DNA from: Filobasidium wieringae
Taxonomy: Eukaryota > Basidiomycota > Tremellomycetes > Filobasidiales > Filobasidiaceae
Direction: 5' to 3'
Assembly: GCA_001600055.1 (NCBI GenBank)
Contig: BCIV01000003.1
Span: 873,162 to 937,161 of the forward strand
Length of the DNA: 64,000 nucleotides
This document shows positions 1-11,021 of the stretch, in pieces. Under the pieces are notes generated by a model, which saw nothing but the letters and a program-made list of their open reading frames with translations, did no database searches and had not been told where the DNA came from. The position numbers and the translations under genes were made by a program. The first letter of the stretch is position 1, and the number at the start of each line of letters is the position of its first letter.

Positions 1-641
1 GCTCCAGGACTGGTTTGGGAACCGATACTAGCCCTGCGTTCGGAGACGGGCGAGCTCAATTCGAAATCGGGTACTTCTTCCTCGAACACTTGGTCGGACG
101 TGACGAACGGGGTTTTCGGCTCGTCGATCTTCCTGCCAAAAGATATGATCGGGGGTGAATAACGAGGAAAGGAAGAAGACGGAAAGGAGGGGCTTACATC
201 TTGGAATCTTTGTTGATCTCGTTCAAATTGATATTCTGTTCATCCCAAGTCAAACTAGATCTCGATGCTCAACTTTGGTCTTTCGCAAAAGAGTAAGAAA
301 TGGGACTCACTGTTCAGCTCTCTCTTTCGCTAGAGCTGCAGCGGCAGCTTTTTCCTCGTTATTGGCGTCTATTTGAGCTTGAGTCGTTGTGAATGATGTG
401 GCGTTCTTCAAGATTCCTCGAGCTGCGATGGGTGGGGGAAACGGGGAGAAGCACGGAAGGTAAATAATGGTTGAATCGACTTCTAAAAGAAGATGAGTTG
501 TTACTGACGTTTGTAATCGGGATTAGCGATGGGAGTGTGCCTTCCTGGACCTGCATCAGAGGTATAGACAGGGATCCCGTTGACCATTTCGTGGTTCGCG
601 GTAGGGATGTCGATGTGGGATGGATGGTTGGATGGAGGCAT
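1..641 (-). CDS. GLC8: Protein phosphatase inhibitor 2 family (Glc8-like), C-terminus beyond the window
   Basis: Regulator of protein phosphatase 1. The reverse strand reads as four exons, about 641-509, 422-311, 254-198 and 132-1, joined in frame through GT-AG introns of 56-86 nt. The translation carries two hallmarks of the inhibitor-2 family. PRGILKNATS lies near residue 45 and matches the PP1-binding KGILK element. WDEQNI followed by MKIDEPKTPF matches the family's WDE and MKIDEPxTPY signature, which contains the conserved Thr phosphorylated by GSK3-type kinases. The start ATG (641) opens MPPSNHPSHIDIP and is the first in frame. The gene runs off the left edge, so the C-terminal helix is not seen. 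It diverges from the DBP6-like gene, with 282 bp between the start codons. Family assignment is firm; the symbol follows the yeast orthologue. Confidence 0.85.
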
Positions 642-923
642 AGTGTAGGATCTATGAGAATGTGTGATTGTGTAAGAATCAGGTGAAGATGCGTATCTGA
701 GAAGAGGAAAGCGATTCTAAAGGAGACAAGAGAGAAGTAACAAGGAGGTGCAATCGTCATTCCAGCTTACGAGATTATTGCGTTACCCAGCTGATACGTA
801 TCACGTGACGTGGGACTCGATTCACCAAGAAGTTCAAACGACTTGACGACCTCTCACTCTTCTTAATTCTCGACGTTATTGCTCCATTCACAATTCCCCT
901 CGTCCTCTTCTTCTTTTCGAACA
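642..923. promoter_or_regulatory. Divergent promoter between inhibitor-2 and DBP6 genes, with TCACGTGA
   Basis: This is the only spacer between two oppositely transcribed start codons, so it must hold both promoters. It contains the perfect palindrome TCACGTGA at 801-808, directly followed by a second half (CGTG). CACGTG E-boxes are bound by bHLH factors such as Cbf1. The same 8-mer recurs in two other promoter regions of the window. Function is inferred from position only. No clear TATA box was seen. Confidence 0.5.
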
Positions 924-3900
924 ATGCAGGTGGACACAGAACCGTCTTCAGGGATCAAACGTAAACGCCTTACGTTCGCCGATAATGACCAAACCCTCAC
1001 CGACCCTGCACCAAGCACCACCCCAGCTCAGGGAGTGTACATGAACCCCGAACGTTTAGCCGCCCTCAAACGTGCTCCCTCCGCCTCTGATCCTTATGCA
1101 CCGTTAGAACCTAAGAAGAAAAAGGTCAAGAAGGAGAAGACGCCGGCTCAGCTGAGGTACGCCAAGAAGGAGAGGGATAAGAGGAAGAAGAGGGTCAAGG
1201 CTGGGAAGGCTGCGGCTCCTAAGAACAAGGGAGCTGTGGGGTTGAAAGAAGAGGAGGAGGAGGGGAGTGGGAGCGAGAGTGAGGAGGAAGAGGAAGATAT
1301 GGGGAAATCATCTACTACCACTGCTATCGCTACACCGGTAATTACCAAACCAATCCTCGCAACCTCCGCCTACCCTGCCGTTCCAAAACCGACCAAAAAG
1401 CCTTCCCTCCCTGTCCCTACCAATTCCATCACATCTACTCTCGCTAATCCATCCGATACCCATGCCGACCCTGTGGAAGACCCAGAAGAAACAACAGAAC
1501 AACGTAGAGAACGACGGAGATTGGAGAAGAAGGCTAAACGAGAGGTCCGACGGGCTGCGGAAGCGAGGGAAGCCGAGGAAGCTGAGGAGAGGGAGAGATT
1601 GAGGGTGGAGAAGGAGAAGGAGGTCAGAGAGGAGAAGGAGAGGAAGAAAGCTTTGAAGGGAGTGGCTGGGGAGGTCGAGATTGCCGAGGAGGAGGATGGG
1701 TCCGACTCTTCGTCTTCGTCTTCATCCTCAGAGTCGGAATCAGAATCAGAATCGGATAATGAATCCTCCTCCTCCTCCTCCTCTTCCGCCTCCTCAGTAT
1801 CCCCTCCCATGGATCCAGAAGGAATCCCGACTTTCCCCCTCCCCCAAGCCCCCGCTGCACCTTCCCCCTCCCTCTTAGCTCGTCAAGGACTACCCGCCGC
1901 ACTAAGAGACGCCGTGCTCGTACAGGAAGACAAACGAGTGAAGTTAGAGGACATGAAGGTACAGGGACGCGTGGGGGTGGAGAAGGATGGGTTGGGAGAG
2001 AAGATGGAAGCGAGGTTAAAGGAGATTGGAATCGAAGAGTTTTTCGCTGGTTCGTTCTGGCCTTCTCTTGTTTCTCACCTCATCTCGAGCTAACGAAACT
2101 GCTCTTTCCGCTTTGGGCTTTCGGACGAAATCAGTGCAAACGGCTCTTATTCCTGAACTAGCTGCCCTTCCGTTGGTCCCGTTCGCTCAGGAGAGACTGA
2201 ACGATTACTTGGTCTCCGCTCCTACCGGTAGCGGGAAGACCTTGGCCTATGCCGTTCCCATCGTCCAGGTCAGTACGGGAGCCGTGCACAGCAGAGGCGA
2301 GAAGAACGCGCTGGTTGACAGGTTCGAAACAATTACAGGTCTTGAGTAAGAGAATAGTGACGAGATTGAGGGCTTTGATCATCCTTCCTACTCGTGACCT
2401 GGTCATGCAGGTTAGGGAGACGATGGAGGAACTCTCCCGTGGGACCGGGTTGAAGGTTCGTCCTTGCTTACATTCAAGGTTGAATTTAGCCACAGTCGAG
2501 CTCAATCATTTACAATCGTGACACGCAGATCGGAACGGCTACGGGTCAACACTCGTTTGCACAGGAACAGACGGGGTTGGTTGGGAATACCACTGATAAG
2601 TGAGCTCATCTCCCGGTTTGGTCTACATCAGGCTATACCCGGACTGATGATATGTTGTTCAGGCTGCTGGGAGGTTCTTCAAAGGTCGACATCCTTATTG
2701 CTACGCCTGGAAGACTGATGGAGCATCTAAGAGAGACGCCTAATTTCTCATTACAACATCTTCGGTTCCTCGTGCGTCGTGATCTTTCCATAACGAATCG
2801 GAAGTGAGACTCATTGAACTGTGTCACAGATCATCGACGAGGCCGATCGGCTACTGACGCAATCGTTCCAGGATTGGCTCAATCAAGTCTTAGCTCATTT
2901 GAAACCGTCCGAGAAAGTACAGGACAAAGCGAAATTCCTCAACGATCGATTGGAGAAGGGACACGACGCGGTGACTCCTAGTTGGTACGACGATCTAGGT
3001 TTGGGTCAGGGAGAGTGGGAGAGAAAACGACCGATCAAGCATATCGTACGTCCCATCCGATCGGGGTCGTGTCGTCGTTCGGCAACCGACTCACATCGCG
3101 TGTAAACAGTGCCAGAAGTTGTTGTTCTCCGCTACCTTGACGAGGGATCCGGGCAAGATTGCGGCCTTGCATTTGAGAAACCCCAAGTACTTTATCGTGG
3201 GATCCGGGAAGACGGATGCGATTGAGGCTTCGGCCGATGCGACCGGTCAACAATTCGCCATCCCTACGTCTCTGACAGTAAGTCGAGGTCCGTCTTCACT
3301 TTCCGCCAGTGCATTGTATTGATACGACAAACGCTCGCACCCGTAGGAACGTATGATCGTCCTCCCACCCGATTTGAAACCTCTCAACCTGTTACATTTA
3401 CTACACAGCCCTCAATTCGGGATCAAATCGGCCTTGTGTTTCACGAAATCGGTCGATTCTACCGAACGACTGTTGCGACTTATCGCGTTCTTTGAGGACG
3501 CTTATACTGCTGGAAAACGACTGGTAGCCAAGGCTTATTCGGGAGAGTTGGATACCAGCGTGAGAAGACGGTTGTTGGCAGAGTTTGCCAAGGGGGAGAT
3601 TGACGTGTAAGCCATCTCGTCTCATCCCCGATCTGACATCTCACTCATTTCGTGTCCGCTTCCGCTACAGCCTCGTCTGTTCGGATCTTATCGCTCGTGG
3701 TATCGATCTACCAAGTGTATCACACGTGATCTCGTATGATGCGCCGGTAGATATGCGAAAGTACGTTCATCGAGTGGGACGAACGGCTCGTGCGGGCAAA
3801 GAAGGTACTGCATGGACTTTGGTCGAGAAACAAGAGGTGGGTCGTCTTGTTTAATAGCTGAGGATTCAAACTCACGGACGTGTTGCGAATCGTAGGCGAG

Positions 3901-4107
3901 GCATTTCAAACAAATGCTGTCGACCGCTCATCATCTTGACCGAGTGAAGAAGCTGAAAGTCAAGGAGACGGATCTCGCATCATTGCGGGATAGCTACGAC
4001 GTAAGTACTCGACGAGTCGTACGTAGTTCTGCTGTTACTGACTTCAGTTACCTCGCTCAAAGATCGCTCTGGGGCGACTGAAGACGGTTTACACAAAGAA
4101 TCAGTGA
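924..4107 (+). CDS. DBP6: DEAD-box ATP-dependent RNA helicase, Dbp6/DDX51 type
   Basis: Putative nucleolar helicase for 60S ribosome assembly. A long charged N-terminal region, rich in Lys/Glu and poly-Ser (about residues 1-370), precedes the helicase core. Core motifs in order are Q-like FFAVQTALIPEL, motif I SAPTGSGKT, Ia LPTRDLV, Ib TPGRLMEHLRE, II IIDEADRLL, III LFSAT and VI HRVGRTARAG. The VQTALIPEL motif, the spacing into motif I and the DEADRLL form point to Dbp6/DDX51 rather than another DEAD-box family. The start is the ATG at 924. Exon 1 ends near 2049 and at least eight short introns follow. The last exon ends GRLKTVYTKNQ and stops at 4105-4107. Many introns fall inside the helicase core, so no single ORF spans it. 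The Dbp6 call rests on remembered family features. Confidence 0.85.
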
Positions 4108-4448
4108 CCGTCCTAACGAGAATTTCAACAGGCAGCCTCGTTGTACAAATCTCATTGTTGTACGCATAGATGTACTTAAACATTGCATAGAAATTAGCAT
4201 GGCATTCACAGTCTATTCCGAGATATCGTTCAGAAGGTAGACCCATGACAACACGTCCAGCTGCACCGAAAGCAAATGCAAGAAGTGGATTGTGCCTGAA
4301 GCGACCTCCGTTGAGCCTGACATCTATTCCTTGAGCGACATTACGAAACGAACAAGTTGTGCACATTCAAGTTATCAAGCTTGAGGTGTACCCTCGACCA
4401 CATTCCGTTCCCCTTCATCGATTCTTGACCCAGTTATACCCATCAAGC
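4108..4448. other. Intergenic spacer between DBP6 and TFIP11-like genes
   Basis: About 340 bp holding the DBP6 terminator and the promoter of the next gene on the same strand. No convincing ORF with an ATG, no RNA gene and no repeat was recognised. Confidence 0.5.
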
Positions 4449-7400
4449 ATGGCTCGCCGGAAGAAGGACTACGCCTCCGATTATTCGTCGGATTCTGATG
4501 CAGAAGGGTCGGACGACTTTGACGAGCGTCGAGGCGAGAATGAAGATGAACGAGCGGAACGTGAGCTCTTTGAACAGCGGTCGGGCAGTAAACGACGACG
4601 GCTGAACAAGGGAGATGGGAAAGCGAGTGCTTGGGAGGGTTTCTTTGGAGAAGATGATGAAGGTTCCGCTCGTTTTGAGAAGAAGGGTAAACGGAATTCG
4701 GCGTTCAAGTAAGCTATATCTGTCTTTCTTGTTTAGCCAGAAACTTGAATTTGATTTATCCGGTCTGAACAGAGCTCCGACCTTCGTGTCTAAGTCTACG
4801 AGTGAGAACGCCGGACCAGAAGCCGAACCACCAATAGCAAGGCCAGATGATGAAGACGCTACTGCAGGAAGCGAAGCCTCGGATGACCACGATGAAACCG
4901 CAGAACGAGGACCCCCTCGTACTCGAGAAAATTCGTATTCTGATGACGAGCCGACTGGAGGAGCAGGTATCGGTTTGGGAGCTTCAAAGGGTAGTGGAAT
5001 TGGAGCAATGCCTACGCGAGGTGGATTCGGAGGAGGAATAGGGAGCAGTCGAGGTAGAGGGGGTGGAGGGATCGGTTCAGCACGAACCGGCCCAAGAATT
5101 GGAGGTGGCGGTGTTGGCGCAGGAATCGGTAGTTCTGCATCGAAGTCGTTTGGGATGTCGAGCTTTGCCAAATCCTCCGGGACAGAAGCCGAACAAGCCA
5201 AAGAAAGACAGGTTTCAGGGGAGACCCAGGGGACGTCTAGCAGGCCGGAACCATCTACTAGAATATCGAATGACAACCTTGGAGGAATCGGGACTGCAAA
5301 GCGACACGAAATAGAAGAAGCTGAAGAAGAGGCTCTATACCCTAGCGACCCTGCGCACGCGATGCCTCAGTCATTCGGAAGTCAGCGCCCATCTACCCCT
5401 CAACCGACAAGACCTAATCGAGCCCAGAAAGCTTTCACCGTCAAGAATGAAGCAACCCCCTCCAACAAACCGAAACTTAGTGTCACTTCCAAAGATCTGA
5501 ATCATCTCACTTCGATATCCAGCTCTTTCGGTGCTCGGATGCTTGCAAAGCAAGGATGGGCACCGGGGAAAGGTCTAGGAAAGGATGAGGATGGAAAGGC
5601 TGTTCCTATCGAGGCAAACGTGGGTCTCGCTCGAGGCCAAGGTATCGGAAAGGGAGTTCGAACAGAGCAAAGTAGGAGAGAAGCAAAGGAAAGAGGAGAG
5701 TTGGAAGAGGGCAGTAGTGATGAGGAGCGGAAAGCGAGGAAGAAGAAGAAGGAGAGACAGAAGGAAGCTGCTCCCGGAAAAGGTCCATCTGCCGCTTGGA
5801 AGCGCGAACGCAAGGTAAAGGTCAAGACTCAGCACAAGACGTACGACGAGCTTGTGGCCGAAGCTGCCGAAAACGGTATTGCGGCGAGCTCGGGTGTTGG
5901 CTTGGTTTTGGACGCAAGGAGCGGGGAACTCAAGGAGGTATCGTCTCTCGCGGACCTGTCTTTATCCGCTCGAGCTCAAACGGAATGGACTCCTACTGGC
6001 GATAAGATGCAGCTACCGGAATTGAGACATAATCTCCGGCTGATTCTGGATTCTACGAAGGGCGACATTCAAGCCCTAATCAAGGAAAGCCAGTCAGTGC
6101 GTATGCGAAGGGAGTGGGCAAAACGAGAAGTACAGCGGCTACGGGTAGAAGATGGGACGGAGCTCAAGAAGACTCAGCGTCTCAGAGCAGTGCACGAAAT
6201 CGCGAATCAGGTTGCTACGCTAGTGCAACAAGTAAACAACTCATGCAGGGATCCTCTCGAGAGTATGAAAGACCAATTCAACCGGCTTGTGGACGAATAC
6301 AAAGACGAATACGAGGAATACGATCTCGACGAGGTGGTGATTGGAGCGATGTCTCAAGCGGTGAGTGGTCGACAAAGTTCAAAACGATTTTGTTTACATC
6401 AGCTGACTGTTCTCCCTGCAGCTTGCTCCAAAATTCAAGGCCTGGCAGCCGCTCAGCGATTCTGACAATTTATTGGCTATACTCTTGCGGTGGAAGAAGG
6501 CATACCGGTTCTCGGAGAACGACAATATGCACGAGAATAAACGAAGTGTACAACTTTATAACGATTTGGATTTGATCACAGATTCCGGTGATGGCAAACC
6601 TGTCAAAAAGTAAGTGGTTTCTAGTCTGGCTCTGCACAGCGCAAATTAGTTAACAGGTCTCCTTCTTCCTGTCTTTCCGCCGGTAGGGGTATGTCGTGTT
6701 ACGAAGCGATGCTTGACAAATTTTGGCTGCCAAAAGTTCGATCAGCACTCAAGTAAGTTTACAATATCTTGCGACATTCGTTCCGGATTATTGATGCCCG
6801 CTTTTACTGCAGTAACGATTGGGTTGCCTCCGATCCGCAACCAGCTGTCAGATTAGTGGAGTCATGGACACCAATTTTACCGCGGTTCATGCGCGACAAC
6901 GTTATCAATCAGCTCGTACTGCCAAAGATAACGATGCAAATTGGGGATTGGAATCCCAGGCGTCAACGACCCGATCAGCAAATTTCCCTGGCTTCGTTCG
7001 TCTTTCCCTGGCTCTCAACGTTGCAAGATCACGGTGACGGGATCTTGGAAGCTGCTAAGGTCAGGATTGGCGAGATGATGAAACGATGGTCCGTAAAGGA
7101 GATGATACCGGAAGAATGGGTCTTGTGGAAAGACGTATGTTCATGACATCCGCTTCCGAGGGATTTTTGCTGACTTTTCTTTTTATACAGATATTTTCGA
7201 AAGGGAAATGGGACACCTTGATGCTCTCGAATGTCGTACCGAAATTAGCGGCGCATCTTGATAGTGATTTCGATGTGGATCCACGAGACCAGAAGATGGA
7301 AGCCCTCGATCGTGTTCTGCTTTGGAGCAGCCTATTGCGAGAATCATTCATGGCTCAAATACTAGAAACGAAATTCTTCCCAGTGTGGTTGGACACTTTG

Positions 7401-7995
7401 CACTTTTGGCTGATTCAACCGAACTACAAAGCGGGAGAAGTGGCTTCATGGTAAGCGGTTTGACATGGTCGTGGGAGCTCGATATTTACGCTTGTTTTCA
7501 TACAGGTATCATTTCTGGAAAGACCACCTTGGGGAATTCAAGACCGCCAAAGGTGATAAGCTTACTGTCAACAAGGGCGTTGACCACGGTTTCCGGGCAG
7601 GACTCAAGCTCATGGAGGATGCAATGGCTCTCGGTGTCGATGCACCTAACAAGCTACATAAACCTGTCTTCTCGCCTTTGTCTGGCCAGGACGCAATCAA
7701 TAAGAAGAGCAAACACTCGAAGACTGCTGGAACAAAGCCCGTTCAAGTTGCTACCGATCAGGAAGTCACCTTCCGTTCGATTGCGGAGAATTATGCGGGC
7801 GAGCACAACCTGCTCTTCATACCGACAGGACGGTCCCATGCAGGCACGGGCAAGCAGTTGTTTAAAGTCGCAAAAAGTTTGGACGGACGGGGTGTTACTG
7901 TATACGTCGGACAGGATGCCGTTTACGCTCAAGTGCAAGACGATACATTCCGTGCGGTATTACTGGACGACATGGTCAAGATGGCAGGAATATAA
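4449..7995 (+). CDS. G-patch splicing factor, TFIP11/Spp382 (Ntr1) family
   Basis: Spliceosome-disassembly factor; in yeast Ntr1 recruits and activates the DEAH helicase Prp43 on the lariat-intron spliceosome. The start at 4449 opens MARRKKDYASDYSSD, a typical acidic N-terminus. A Gly-rich segment follows, then a G-patch (SFGARMLAKQGWAPGKGLGK, about 5518-5580, continuing to ARGQGIGKGV), the KTQHKTYDELVAEA element, and a long GCFC-like helical region (ESWTPILPRFMRDNV, YHFWKDHLGEF). The C-terminus DDTFRAVLLDDMVKMAG is characteristic of TFIP11. The first intron lies at about 4709-4770 (FK joined to APTFVSK). The second exon is long (to about 6360) and five or more short introns follow. The stop at 7995 is 48 bp from the stop of the convergent gene. 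The family is secure. Confidence 0.9.
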
Positions 7996-8042
7996 TCAAA
8001 TAACGTTGTATCTATTCAATTTATGAACATTAACGATCAGAA

Positions 8043-10794
8043 TCACACACGAGTCAGTCTATACCGCGGCCGCTGCAGACGCCTTTCAATTTCTATTTCC
8101 CACTTCATCCTTGAAGATAGAACTTTCGATAGCGGTTCCTGTAGTATCTTCTCGGACGGCTGGTGACGTTCCTCATCTTGAGGTCCTTGGCAAATTCGAG
8201 CGAGAAGTGTAACACACTTCGCAACGAAGTCCTTGATATGTTTGCGATCGACCGAAGGTGCCGCTCGACTTAGCGCGCGAAGTTCCAAAGGCTGAACAAA
8301 ATGGCTTGGAAATCCCGACCCATACATCAGGACGATTAGGCATTTATCTCCATCCAGTTCGGCATGTAGACCCTCAATCAGGCATCTCATCCACTTTGTA
8401 TAGCCCAGTGACTTCGCGGCTTGTTGTGATGTGGTAGCGAGGTCACCTACAATGCCATCGAGACGAGACCGCAGGAGCAGCTCCCAATCCCTTTCATGCG
8501 ATCGTGATGCTGAACAAAGTATAATGTTCAACTCGGATAGCTCATAGGTAAAGGAGTTCAATACTCACCAGGTCGACCTAACAGCTCATGAGCGTGGGCG
8601 GCTTTCGAATGAAGTTTCTGTTGATTAACGCTGGAGCTGGAAAGAACAAGATCCAGCCCAAGGCCTGGTTCGAACAGCTTCAGAATACTATCTGAAGCAG
8701 TTTCCAGAATACATCTGGGAAGGTCTTCCGGCACAACGAGAAGTTGAAGGACATCCAAAAGCGTCGAAGCGAATAATCTGGATGAAAGCACGGTCAAGCC
8801 TATTCAGCCGCTATGTGGCAATGCAAACGAACCCTTGGCGCTGAACCTCTACGCATAACCAGTCTATGATACCGGCTTGACACCAACCTAAAAGCGGTTG
8901 CGAGAAGAAACTGAGCCCGCTATGCAGTGTTTCGATGCTGATGATTTGCGAAACCGCTGCGGAGATCGCTTGAGACACCAATGTAGGCGCAAGTTGCAAA
9001 AGCATTTCGGGTCGCGTTGATCTGGAAGGGTTCGAACAGTAAGAACGGATCATAAGCTACAGGCCTTGCTACATACTGCAGTAACTCATCACTGATCCCG
9101 GCAGAACCGAACTATGCAAGAAAAAGTTAAACTCTGGGACAATAACGGCCGCGATTTAGCTCACGTACTATAGCCTGAATCCAGTCATTTAACCAGGATG
9201 ATTCCTCTTCCGACAAGTCTTGAACAAGCCTTGTAGTTGCTGTAACTCCTATCTGAGAAGGAGTTGGAATCTGGAAATGATTCCGAATGATATCAGCAAG
9301 ATTGCACAGTTCACAATTGAATGCCTTACGTTATATCTGTTGCAGACCGCCAGAATCAAGAACACCAAAGATCCGTAGTTGGTGAGCGCCGTTTGCGGAT
9401 CATCTGTGATGTGCAGCGAATAAGTGTTCCCATTTGAGTTTGACGATACACTGTGTACTGACCTTGAATTGCATTGCTGATATCGGAACTGCTCATCGCT
9501 TGCAAAGTCTCTCGGATAATGGTTTGAGGGCTTTGGACTTGGCAGACAATTTCCAGTACGGCGAAATTGTCACTCAATACGGAAGGAAGAGTAGACGGTG
9601 CCGTCCAAAAGCCGCGTATATCCTACTGACTAGTGATCAGTCCTCAAGAAATTAGAAATCCTTACTTTGGCATGCATAAGCTCACCTCGACCACTGAGTC
9701 CGCTAGACCATGCCAGCTTTCAGGCATCAGATAAAGCTCCCGCACCGGCAGCCGCCCTTCTGCATAGACCTTCTCCTGCTTCACAGGATTTCGTTAGTGG
9801 ATTAGCAGTATAAGCAAAGTAAGATAATACGTACGATCATTCGACGAGCTGCATTTGTCTCGTCTGTCATCATTACATCCATGCCTGATTCTGCCGGAAA
9901 CAAAGCTTCCTGTGACAACCTATTTCGGAGCAATTCTGAAACACTCTTGCTTGTAGTTCGCTGGGCATGAGCCACCTGTATCTTCGGACTGATGGCAATA
10001 ACTTACGCCTGAGTGCCATCCCTCCGTCGCATAGCAGCATCAACCTCATCTAATTGAGCTTTGTATTGTCGACAGATATCTTCTATCAAGTTTACAGCAT
10101 CTTTCTAGAATACGTGCGTTTCAGTTACCTTGGGGATAACAGGTACACCGTCAAACCTACCGGTAGTATCCATTCTGCGCTCCAATATCGAGCGTTCTCA
10201 GTCTTGCTTCCCAGCCAACCCCAGTACTTGAGGGTCGATAACAGGCCCTCAAAGGTCCATATTATCTCCTTCCAACCCGTACGGCTGAATCTCCTAAAGA
10301 CATCTTCACTACTGTCACCGTTTGGAATTCGAGGCGAATTTTGTTGGTCTTCCTGGTGTGCCTTTAGCGAACAAGCCAGTTGTTCGATTGAAGCTTGAAC
10401 GAGAAAGTTGAAAAACGTTGTTGGTTTGGCGCAAAGCACCGGCCCAATATGGACTAGATCTCGATAGCTGTCGGGTAAGCCATGGATGTGACTAACATCC
10501 TCTTTGTAAACCTGAGCCAAGGGGGAGCCAACTTCCTCTCTTCGGAATACGCTCGTCAAATGCCATGATTGTTCCAATGCGTTCTGCAGGGCACAGGTGA
10601 TGTAGGAAGGTGTCTTGATGTACGTATAATTTCGCTGCCCAGAGCGATCGGTAGGTTCCTGCAAGGAAGGTTGACTCATACTCAAGACGCCTAACCAATT
10701 GACTGCCACTTGGCAATAGGAACTGGTGTTGATCCATGTCTCGCACGACAATCGCTTCAATCGCTCTAGATCGCTCTAGTAAGTAACCTCGCAT
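8043..10794 (-). CDS. Large helical protein, possible Mediator subunit 5 (Med5/Nut1)
   Basis: A multi-exon reverse-strand gene of roughly 800 residues, stopping at 8043 (RPRYRLTRV). Exon blocks are visible at about 8043-8530, 8570-8800, 8811-9050, 9360-9480 and 10125-10650. The text is Leu-rich and looks helical. The segment HSGLSFFSQPLLGWCQAGII and the following LDVLQLLVVPEDLPR recall the fungal Med5 middle region, but this is remembered resemblance, not a search result. The 5' end is uncertain. The ATG at 10794 (MRGYLLERSRAIEAIVVRD) can be joined through a 37-nt intron (GTTAGG...CTTGCAG) to the block starting EPTDRSGQRNYTYIKTPSY. An upstream ATG at 10868 meets a stop. It faces the TFIP11-like gene tail to tail. 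Confidence 0.5.
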
Positions 10795-11021
10795 GTCCGC
10801 GTCATATATCTCGGTGAATTATTGAGGCGCATATTGAAGCTGATATCGGTAGAATTGGGCGAAGGCATGATAGCTGGACGGTAATAAGGGTATGTAGTGC
10901 TCCCAATGCGAAATTATATTGGTACATAGAGTTGGTCATATCAGGGCTAGTACATTCGTGAGATCGTGGCACACATCTAAAACCCGGAAGAGTGTCTTGT
11001 CGTTAAAGGTATACTTGGTGA

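Noticed and set aside
4443..5276. 277-codon minus-strand ORF
   Set aside because: It is the antisense of the TFIP11-like Gly-rich region; biased composition keeps several frames open.
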